DNA of 64,000 nucleotides, taken from positions 6,696,001 to 6,760,000 of the forward strand of contig CM082583.2 of the NCBI GenBank assembly GCA_040954595.2, written 5' to 3'. The notes beneath the pieces were generated by a model. That model searched no databases and was not told where the DNA came from. It worked only from the letters and a program-made list of their open reading frames with translations. Source of the stretch: Balanoglossus misakiensis. Taxonomy: Eukaryota; Hemichordata. The translations under genes were made by a program, and so were the position numbers. This document shows positions 55,188 through 64,000 of the stretch, in pieces. Position 1 is the stretch's first letter, and the number at the start of each line of letters is the position of its first letter.

Positions 55188-58100
55188 ATGGCTGATCTGC
55201 GGTTCGACGGCCGTGTAGCCTTGGTAACCGGAGCCGGTAATGGTAAGTCTCCGTAGAATGTATACTTTGAACAGTCGGAGAACTAGTTCTGTACCCATTT
55301 GACACGGCTGTACAGGGCGCGGTGGGGTTGGTCCCGGGTTCAAAGGGTCCCTGGCGTTTAGAAGTTATCAAGGTCACCATGGCTGCTCGAGATCTGTACC
55401 ATTATCTTCATTTTATGTCCAAACTTTGATAAATTTATATTCTGAGACTTGGCCCGGGAGATACTAGGAAAGCTAGGAATTCCAGGTGATGAGGGTAGTA
55501 GGCTCTACATAATTTATTCGCGTGTTTCTGCAATTAAAACATGCGCAAGTGCCACCTCCGTGACACAGTCGCGTGAGAGTTGTTTTTACACGGCGATCGT
55601 GTACGTGTGTAGGCTTAATACTACTATTGTACTAGTAGTACGAGAGATACATGTATGCTGGAAATGTACGTAGGCTATACTCTCTCTCTGCTGAACAACG
55701 GATCCCATGACAGGGAGGATGTTTTATTGTCTGTTAATTAATATAGGGCCTAGTTGTTACAATTGGTACAATCACGGTCACTCCGACCGTGGACGCGTGG
55801 TACGATACACATGACAATTGTCAACGTGACCCTGATCTACACTTGTTGTTATTGAGACAGACCTGTTCGATGATGTAAAGATGCTGCCAAACCAATGTTA
55901 CAAACGAGAAAACACGATAAAATTCCACTGAAAAGGGTTAAACAGTATACCGATCATCTCACGGACACAGAAGACCATGACGTCTGTAGGCCTACCACCT
56001 GTTGCGCAGACAATCTCAGTCCCTGAAAACTGAGTTTCTGGAAGAGACTTTGAAATCATTTTTGTGGTACATTTTTTCATTTTCAAAAAAAGACAACAGT
56101 AAAAAGTAAAAAATAATAGTATTCATGTCGATTTTCCAGTAGAATTAGTGAGTTGGGCCTACCATGGAGATAAGTTCTGGGGCCAAATCACAATTATTTG
56201 AGTCACGGTACCCCTGGTACATTGTTGATATACTTGGCGACAGTTATTTTTAAAATGGCAAAAGGTCTCCCATATTAATATGTATATCATAACATTAATA
56301 TATGTTGATGTCGTCAGGTCTGGGGAAAGAATATGCTTTGATGCTGGCCGACCGCGGCGCCTCGGTTGTAGGTGAGTTTTATTTCTCGAACCAGATTTGA
56401 CGTTATAAAGTCATATAATAACGCGTGGAAAACTTTTTCCTTTGCCAGTGGGGTGGATACTTTGCGAGCAAAACTTCTGTGTCAGAACTTCTCGTGAAGT
56501 ACAGGCGAACCCCGGAGTTTTGTTGGACAGTTGTACTATAAGCTTAATACCACTGGTATATAGTCAATGAATGATGACTACGGGATGGATTTTCAAAAAG
56601 GAAAATCGTGTCTACTTGTTTGTTTTACTTCACAGTGAATGACTTGGGAGGAGATATGAAAGGAGGTGGGAAAAGTGCCAGGCCAGCAGATGCCGTGGTC
56701 GATCAAATCAGAGCCAGCGGAGGAAAGGCCGTAGCAAGTTACGGTACGAAAACGTTAGGGCGTCTACACTGGTAACGGGGGTACGGCGTGAATTGGTCTA
56801 GGCCGTTAACGTCGATCATATTTCTCCTGAAGGTTTTGTAAAGTCAAACGTGTTTTAGATAAAAGAAAAAAACATTTGAAAAGTGCGGTTGTAATAGACA
56901 GCACTGGTGGTATTATGGAGTACAAAATTAGAACTCTGAGTCTGAGCCTAGGACTTTGCCACGTTCATTACTAATCTGATAGCCGGAAAGTTTGCTGAAC
57001 TCGAACTTTGTACTTGGTCGATATCTGGATTTGGAAGCGCAGTAGTAGCATGATGATAGATAACACTAGATACACATAATTCCCTTTATAGATTCTGTGG
57101 AAGAGGGAGAAAAATTGGTTCAAACTGCTCTGGATAATTTTGGACGAATAGGTAACGTGTTTTCTGATCGAGAGTTTTGTCATTTACGACATGCAATCAA
57201 CTATAACAATTATTTCAGACAAATTATGATGTATTATATATATTTTTTTGTCAGCATTTCCAGTTTATGTTTTATCTTGATGAAAAGTGATTCCACCACT
57301 TTATAACGATCATCGATTTCAGATATTGTTATCAATAACGCGGGTATTCTTAGGGACCGGACGATCGCTAGGACAAGTGATCTCGACTGGGGTAAGTAAT
57401 TGGTGACCATGACTGGGGTAAGTGAGGTGTGTGTGGCTGTAATTTGGGCGTGTCACCAACTGTGGATGTGATGACAGTGACAGGGGAGAATTATCTAATT
57501 CTCAGAATCGTGTGTGACTTTGACGGGGTAGGTCTAATTTGGATATGATGTATATATATTCCAGTTTGTTCGTAAGGGCAAAAACACCAACCCGAAATTA
57601 ATCCATTAAAGATCGATGTCTATATGCAAACGACAATACTGACCATTTTATCATGATTTTCGTATCTGCCACGACAGATTTAGTACACAGGGTTCATCTT
57701 CGAGGTTCGTTTCTTGTAACCAGGGCAGCATGGCCTCATATGAAAAAGCAAAAATATGGCCGAATCATTATGATTACGTCATCATCTGGTATCCATGGTA
57801 ATTTTGGACAGTCAAATTATGCTGCAGGTTAGTTTTTGGAGTCGCAGATCTTTGATACTATACAGAGAAATGGCGTTTTAAAAATAAACGGTTACCTTGT
57901 ATATCATTACGAATATAAACCTGGCAACATGAAACATTTAAAAGAATTACATGGTCATTAATATTATAAAACAGCGATGATCTAAGATTGTTTGACAGTG
58001 CAAAATGGGACACCGCGTGCATTCAACCGTTTTTGCATTGATGCTGAAATAGTTTATCGTTCGATCGACATGGGACATTGAAGTTTTTGTTTGTTTGTCA

Positions 58101-60261
58101 GCGAAACTCGGATTGGTCGGGCTAAGTTTTACACTTGCTAAGGAGGGAGTAAAGTACAATATCAAATGCAACGCGGTGTCGCCGACGGCTGGTTCAAGAA
58201 TGCTTCAAACCATAGCACCAGAAGGTGGGTCTCTCCGTATGCTGGAGTAATTTTAATCTCTCTCTCTGAAATCAGTGTGCAGTTGCAAAAGTGAAAGTAA
58301 ATGCTTAATGAAGTAAGCACTCTCTTGACATGAGATACCAGTGCTTTCTAGAACACTATCTGTTTCTTTTGGTTTCGTGTAAGATGTATAGTGAGTGATG
58401 CTCTGAATTTCTTCGTTTTGATCAGACATTCTAAAACGGCTGAAGCCCGAGTACGTCGCAACTCTGGTTGTGTATCTCTGTCACGAAAGTTGTCCAGAGA
58501 CAGGCGGGGTCTTCGCATCAAGCGCTGGTTGGGTGGCTACGTGTAAGTCTTCTAAGGGAGCTTTCTGTTATTATGGGAGGGGTGGGCCGGAGAAATTTTG
58601 GGTCGGTCGGTCGTGGTATGTATGACTTGTATGTGTTACATTATTTGACCAATGGCAAGTGCAACATTTCTGCACTTGCTCAATAGACAATACTCGCGAC
58701 TGTCACTTGCATCGCGTATTTTATACCTAGTACACACCTGGTCGGTCACGTATATGACCCTCTCTACGGCACATAATATGTGACACTTTCCTAGTTCTCG
58801 ACTAAAAAGATACTGACAAAAATGTTGACATCTCTTTAAAAATAGTTCTCCCATTGCGATTAAATGGTCTCATAGACCCTTAATGATCTATGATTGCCCG
58901 AAATCTGTTTGGTTTTGGAATAGAATTCCCTATTGTATTGGGCTTTGTGGGCAAACTGGAAAATTACAAAACCTGTGACTTGCATTTTTGCATTTCCACA
59001 GACAAATGGGCCAGGACACGTGGGGCCATCATACGAAAGAAGGGTAAACCAATGACTCCAGAACAAGGTAAATAAGATCACCATAATGACGTCTACATTT
59101 TTGTATTGTATTGTATTGTATTGTATTGTATTGTATTGTATTGTATTGTATTGTATTGTATTGTATTGTATTGTATTGTATTGTATTGTATTGTATTGTA
59201 TTGTATTGTATTGTATTGTATTGTATTGTATTGTATTGTATTGTATTGTATTGTATTTATCGCATTTTGTTGTATTTTTATTTATTTCAGTTCGTAACAA
59301 CTGGGAAAAGATCACTGATTTTTCTGATTCAGCCTTGGGAGGTAAAGATGCGATTTTGCTGTATATGGTGTTGAACAAATAAAGCACGTGTCCAGTCTGT
59401 GATATTTCCAAATATTCAGAACTTCATATTTTCACCAATGGGTAGGGTAAATTGTATTTAAAGCAACAATACCTTGAAACAGGCCGTATATACACAGGTA
59501 CAATTCGAGACATACATTATAGCACAAGTCGTCATGCGAGTGCTGTATGTCGCTAACTTAATGGTACATGCACATTCTTTTAGATGACCCGTCTTTGAAG
59601 CAGCCTTATCAAATACTGGACGACATAGATTTTGAGGATGACAGCTCCATGGGTAAAGGCGGACTTAAACCGAACCCAACTTCAGGCCACAGTGGAACAA
59701 GCGTCATGGTACCTAAGGTTGTAGACATTACGTTATATTCATACATAATCTGAACACAGCAGCCAATTTGTCAAATTGAACACAGCAGTCTGTTTCTCAC
59801 CAAAACATTATGTTTATTTAATGCACTAAATACAGAGAACTTCAGAATCATAATGTACATACACAACTTTGAGAGAAATTTTGCTTTTTAAGACTCTTTA
59901 TAATTTGCTTTATTTACTGGATATGCTCATACTGGGATACTGTTCTGGTTGTACACACTCGGAAATAAAAAGTAATTTGGGGATACTGGGAAAAACTGTC
60001 ACAGTCCCCTCTGAAGTTTGTTATGTGCTTTAGAAAACAGTTTTGCCCTTTGGGACATAGTATTCTTGCTGAAGCATCAAAACTAAAACGCAAGGGATAT
60101 ATCATCTATCTACATGTATCTGTCTGTCTATCTATCTGTCTGTCTATAAGAACATTTTGTAAATAAAACCTTCGTGTTATATTTTATTTTTATAGGCATT
60201 TGGAACTCGAGAATGCAAAGGTGGCGTTAGAGGTCAACTCGACCATAATTCAAAGCTGTGA
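55188..60261 (+). CDS. Stand-alone (3R)-hydroxyacyl-CoA dehydrogenase, split from an MFE-2 duplicate, ending in -SKL
   Basis: Exons: 55188-55242, 56318-56371, 56636-56743, 57092-57151, 57323-57391, 57678-57827, 58102-58224, 58426-58542, 59002-59067, 59291-59341, 59584-59717, 60196-60261; 350 residues in phase. Exons 2-9 (54, 108, 60, 69, 150, 123, 117, 66 bases) match MFE-2 exons 2-9 exactly. Short-chain dehydrogenase motifs are complete: TGAGNGLG near the start, NNAG, Ser150, Tyr163 and Lys167 (GQSNYAAAK). It should oxidise (3R)-hydroxyacyl-CoA with NAD+. Exon 11 keeps the linker KPNPTS of MFE-2. The last exon is new and encodes [21 protein letters not shown], with a canonical PTS1. The exon 11 donor (AAG/GTTGTA) is weak; an alternative at ATG/GTACCT is also phase 0 and gives the same end. 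Without splicing the protein would end [11 protein letters not shown] at 59753 and lack the signal. AATAAA lies at 60694-60699. Confidence 0.88.
59101..59256. repeat. (TTGTA)n pentanucleotide microsatellite
   Basis: About 31 uninterrupted TTGTA units lie in the intron between dehydrogenase exons 9 and 10. Periodic frames on both strands here are artefacts. Confidence 0.97.
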
Positions 60262-60977
60262 AATATTTTCCTGTAAACATAGTAAATGTGGTAAAAAAAC
60301 ACAACAAAATATTGGTGTATCGACATGGCATTACATTGTACTTATATAATTCATAAAAAAGTATGGACAACTCTACAAATGTTTGTTTGAAGGCTGTCAT
60401 CGTTATCACCTGTAGATGCATGGTGATAGACAAAACACAGTTCTGTTGATTTAAAACATGCCCATGCATTACAAAACAAATGAATCTTATATCGTGCTAT
60501 TAAGTAGTTCTCCGTTACACATTTCAGATTTCAATCTGTATTGGATATTTACATTATTTAAAAACACAAGCAGACTTTTCTCTCAACTGAACATTTCTAA
60601 ATATTGACAGAGAATGGCCTATTCCTAATGACTGAATGGAGAGATCTTGTTTTATCAAACAATAATATTCATGGAAGCACACCAAGTACAGATAATAAAC
60701 ATGTGTTGAAAATGCTCCTATAATCTTGGTGTTAATGTAAGATTCAATTCAACTGGTACCCTGGAACAGTATACATGTACCAGTATTTAACACGTGAACT
60801 TGCCAGCAAAGTGTTTTAATCTCAGACTGGTAATCACATGCAAGTTACTTAATTGTTCTGGGCTTTGGTAACGGGACATATTATGGATATAGCATACAGT
60901 GTCTGTCTGACAAATACTTTCAACGACACAGTAATAATGCATCATTTTAAATACATTATTCTGCTACCAAGATGGCT
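60262..60977. other. Convergent 3' spacer
   Basis: It lies between the ends of the split dehydrogenase (plus) and the Sel1/MYND gene (minus), and holds their 3' untranslated sequence. It shows AATAAA at 60694-60699 on the plus strand. No gene is seen. Confidence 0.5.
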
Positions 60978-63050
60978 TTACAGACTCTTGTTTACTGACT
61001 TTTTTGTGGCAACGGTACACACCTTCTTGTGAGTGGGGCGATGGGCCTTCTGGCAAGGTACGCTGCAGTAGCGTACCAGTTTACATGGACACTGCTTTAG
61101 TTGTTTGCTATCCGGACCTTGACAGTCCGGGTTGTGACATACCTCAGTAAAATATGTGTCATGCATAACTTCCAATTGTTTTTTTGTATGCCTATCCTCA
61201 GCATCAAAGAATGCAAGACGGTTTCTTTCAGCTTTGACACCTTGCTGATAGTGATAAAAGGCAAGCTGCTTGCATTCCTTTACAACATAGCAATAAGCGA
61301 GATCATAGTGGACATAAGCATACATTCGTTCACATTGAGGGGTTACTCTCAAATACTTTTTGTACAGATTAATGGCAGATTCCTTATCACCAAGATAACG
61401 TTTCTCTTCAGCAACTCCACGTAGGGCACCATTATCATCATCCACAATTCCCTCCATGGCATAAGCCTTCTGAAAACAGTCCAATGCCCGATGATGTTGA
61501 TCAGTATATGAATATGTGACAGCAAGCAGCAGCTCGTAGATATGGTGTAGACTTTGTCGCCTTACATCATCTTTGTCATGACTTAAATTCTCAATCTTGT
61601 GGGCTAAGATTTCATTTTCACGAATTGTATCTGAATCTGTAATGTGGGTAGTCAACGGCAGTGTGCGTACAAGGAAAATATGGGACAGGTAATCCTGCTC
61701 ATTGGCAGAGACTGCATTTATAGCTACCTGACGAAAGTCTGTCATTCCCCTAGTACGAATGGGGATCTCAAAATTCCGACACACGGTATTCTCGGTGATG
61801 TAACCTTTTGCAACAAGATGGACACCTTCTAACTGCTTCTCTGGATCGGATTCATTTGTCAAGAGTTCGAAACCATCTTTGAAGTATTTGTGTGCCTTTA
61901 AGAACCTCATTGCTGTTGGCGAGTCAGGATACCGCAGAAACATTCCCTCTTGGTAAATTTTAAGATTTTTAAATCTGATATCTTCCTTACTTACTCTCTT
62001 CGCTTCTTCCATGATTTTTTTTATTTGCCCTAACTTGATACTTTTTGAACATGCTTCAGAAAAAGCCTGACATAATTTGTCTCTCTCATTATTTTGTCGA
62101 AAGACAAGTTCGAAAAAATCTGACTCACCAGAATCATCAACATATTTGTGATCGCCAGCCATGCCTGAGTCATGCACCCCTCTGTTACTTGCTGGGGGAG
62201 GGGAATTTTCATTATTTGAAGCTGTATTTACACTACTGGTCGCTGTTTCTTCTTTTGGAATGTTTTTTAAGAGTCTCTTTGCTTCAGCATCACCCTTTTC
62301 TGCTGCTTTAATAAGCCAAACCTTTGCTATCTCAACATCAACCTTAGATTTGGATTTGTCTTGAAGGAAGAGCTTTCCATACTCTCTTTCTGCATCCACA
62401 AATCCCTCTTCTGCTGCAGCTTGAAGTTGTTCGACTGCCTTGTCACGATCTGGTGCTCCACTTAGGTTCTCGTTAGTACTGTACATTTTCCAGAGTTCAA
62501 ATCTTGCCCTACCTGGTTCAACTTGTACAATGCCAAAACATTTCGAAGCATTTGAAATTAATCTCCCATACTGGAGACTTGCACTTTGATCTTCAGTAAC
62601 TTCACCTGCAGCAAGTCTATACCACTTTTCAGCTTCCTCTAGATTCACCTCTACTTGGTCACCTATGCCATATCTATAAATTCCAGCAAGGTTGAACTGA
62701 GCCGAGGGATTTCCTAATTCAGCAGCTCTCTGGTAAAGGGGGAATGCTTTCAAAGGATTTGTGGGCTGAGGGTTCCCTGGTAAATTCTCAAACAAAAGTG
62801 CAAGGTCATTTAAATCGCTGGCAAAGCAATCGCCACTTTCGACGATATTTAGCAGTAGATGTTTTGCTTTGTACAAGTCTTTCTTCAAACCCATCTTTCC
62901 GTAAGTATAGCATAAACTGGCATAACGCATGGCATCAACGTCTCCACTGTTTGCAGCCTTTAACACCCCTTCCATGCTGCCATACTGACTGGATTTTTTC
63001 TTTAGATACTGATTAAAATAATCTTCTCCTGCACAGTTTTTCCTTTCCAT
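60978..63050 (-). CDS. Sel1-like repeat protein with C-terminal MYND zinc finger (690 residues, single coding exon)
   Basis: One uninterrupted frame from MERKNC to the stop. Residues about 25-275 carry Sel1-like/TPR-type helical repeats, such as AELGNPSAQFNLAGIYRYG with the phased A-x-x-G and W-Y patterns (EEAEKWYRLAA). A polar linker rich in Ser and Asn follows at about 275-300, then a helical middle and further TPR-like helices at about 540-620 (RALDCFQKAYAMEG). Residues 638-678 form a MYND zinc finger with all Cys/His ligands (CHNPDC, CPC, YCSVPCQKAH, HKKVC). Such domains mediate protein-protein contacts; no catalytic domain such as SET is present, so I infer a scaffold or adaptor. A pyrimidine tract and TTTTTTTTAG sit 6 bases upstream of ATG, suggesting a 5' untranslated intron. 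It is the only single-exon gene among many-exon neighbours. Confidence 0.88.
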   Translation of the reverse strand: MERKNCAGEDYFNQYLKKKSSQYGSMEGVLKAANSGDVDAMRYASLCYTYGKMGLKKDLYKAKHLLLNIVESGDCFASDLNDLALLFENLPGNPQPTNPLKAFPLYQRAAELGNPSAQFNLAGIYRYGIGDQVEVNLEEAEKWYRLAAGEVTEDQSASLQYGRLISNASKCFGIVQVEPGRARFELWKMYSTNENLSGAPDRDKAVEQLQAAAEEGFVDAEREYGKLFLQDKSKSKVDVEIAKVWLIKAAEKGDAEAKRLLKNIPKEETATSSVNTASNNENSPPPASNRGVHDSGMAGDHKYVDDSGESDFFELVFRQNNERDKLCQAFSEACSKSIKLGQIKKIMEEAKRVSKEDIRFKNLKIYQEGMFLRYPDSPTAMRFLKAHKYFKDGFELLTNESDPEKQLEGVHLVAKGYITENTVCRNFEIPIRTRGMTDFRQVAINAVSANEQDYLSHIFLVRTLPLTTHITDSDTIRENEILAHKIENLSHDKDDVRRQSLHHIYELLLAVTYSYTDQHHRALDCFQKAYAMEGIVDDDNGALRGVAEEKRYLGDKESAINLYKKYLRVTPQCERMYAYVHYDLAYCYVVKECKQLAFYHYQQGVKAERNRLAFFDAEDRHTKKQLEVMHDTYFTEVCHNPDCQGPDSKQLKQCPCKLVRYCSVPCQKAHRPTHKKVCTVATKKSVNKSL

Positions 63051-64000
63051 TTTGCTCTAAAAAAAAGTAAATATGTTGTGTTAGTGGGAGCTAGTTTGAG
63101 GACTTCTTTGAGTTCATTTGATCAACGCTGAATTTTCACAGTACTGATCAAACCATGGTAGACAGTGCTAGAAGCCCACACACCCACCCACTGCCTATTT
63201 CAATTTAAGCTGTGCCGAACTTCGACTCACCATGGTGCACCAGTACGACCCTCGCTTATCCAATAAGACGTATTTCCCACACTTGTTAGGATCTCAAGAC
63301 TTTAAGACAGCGTTGCCTGTTTCGTACAGCTTTCTAATCGTTCGGCGATTGAGCAATGGCGTCGACCGTCGCACTCAATGTTAGGGACCGTCCCAATGAT
63401 GTCATTTCGAGGAAAATGTGACGCATGTAGTCCGCAGAAATGTGTCAAGTGGTTTGTACGTATTGTCATTGCTATGCCACATACGCCCCCTCCCACGGAC
63501 CCGGACAAGGTCCTCATAACAACCATCTGCATAGACGCGGTCGTAGGCAGTCAGTCATGTCATTTTGTGTGCTTTGAACGAACTTCAAGGCGTTCAAATG
63601 TCATGGTACACATTTAGGTGAGTTATAATCAAAATTTTAAATAGTATAGGCCTAGTACCAATTCTGGACAAATTTGAAAAATCCGAAAGCTTTATATTAT
63701 TAGCCTTCATGTGTGTTTTTTCCCCGCTCTGCTTTTACAAAACAAAACAGAACACGAAGGTTGAGTTCTAGACTAATCAGCCACTGCCAGTAGGCTTATT
63801 GTACTGGTAAAATCCCTCCAATGACAGGTATACTACGATATTTTAACCAGTTCACGACGTAACATATGTGCACGATTGCCAGCGAGTACATAGTTCAACT
63901 AGTCAAAATTGTGTACGTGCCGGAGGAGTTTGGGGACAATGTAGACTAGCCCACTAGTCGCTTGGTGATTTTTGAATCTCAATACTTTTTGTGTTTGCTG
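63051..64000. other. Right-hand flank, no supported gene
   Basis: It contains the upstream region of the Sel1/MYND gene, including its probable 5' untranslated intron and promoter. The short frames at 63302-63617 overlap on opposite strands and show no domain. No repeat family recognised. Confidence 0.5.

Noticed and set aside
54303-56371. Hydratase and dehydrogenase as one reversed fusion protein
   Set aside because: Hydratase exon 9 has an in-frame stop and a poly(A) signal follows. The GTAAAT overlapping the stop would leave phase 2, which does not match the phase-1 entry of dehydrogenase exon 2.
59086-59411. Long frames of repeated CIVLY or NTIQY on both strands
   Set aside because: They are translations of the TTGTA microsatellite, open in several frames because the 5-base unit lacks stops.
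51072-60261. Split MFE-2 genes as pseudogenes
   Set aside because: No frameshift or premature stop is present in 21 exons, splice sites are intact and catalytic residues are kept.

Overview
The window is nuclear DNA of an animal. Genes are broken into many short exons with GT/AG introns, intergenic DNA is AT-rich, simple-sequence arrays are abundant, and foldback (MITE-like) elements are scattered through introns. The proteins (synaptotagmin-4/11 type, MEK, class-1 aldehyde dehydrogenase, peroxisomal multifunctional enzyme 2, a Sel1-repeat/MYND protein) are metazoan. An invertebrate, possibly a hemichordate- or cephalochordate-like deuterostome, fits best, but that is inference. All gene models below were built by hand from reading frame, splice-site phase and family conservation.

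Layout: 1-10939 (+) is the 3' half of a synaptotagmin-4/11 gene with a 9.6 kb intron that holds a 1.6 kb nested palindromic element. 10940-16457 has no gene that I can support. 16458-23391 (-) is a 14-exon, 510-residue coiled-coil protein that I do not recognise. 24126-28370 (-) is a candidate 84-residue gene in three small exons. 28827-33920 (-) is a complete 11-exon MAP2K1/2 (MEK) gene. 35450-41068 (-) is a complete 13-exon ALDH1-class gene. 42218-50237 (-) is a complete 21-exon HSD17B4/MFE-2 gene (dehydrogenase, hydratase-2 and SCP2 domains, 739 residues).

The most interesting part is 51072-60261 (+). Head-to-head with the intact MFE-2 lie two further genes, each carrying only one half of it. 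The first is a stand-alone 2-enoyl-CoA hydratase 2 (nine exons). The second is a stand-alone (3R)-hydroxyacyl-CoA dehydrogenase (twelve exons). Most of their exons have exactly the lengths and phases of the matching MFE-2 exons, so both look like products of duplication followed by splitting at the linker between the domains. The split dehydrogenase ends in a new last exon encoding -SKL, a peroxisomal targeting signal. The split hydratase has no such signal and no SCP2 domain. The intact enzyme and the two halves could all act in peroxisomal beta-oxidation, or the hydratase may have moved to another compartment.

60978-63050 (-) is an intronless-coding Sel1-repeat plus MYND-finger gene, tail-to-tail with the split dehydrogenase. 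The rest, to 64000, shows nothing supportable. At least three families of short inverted-repeat elements recur in the introns, and several copies lie within about 20 bp of a splice site.
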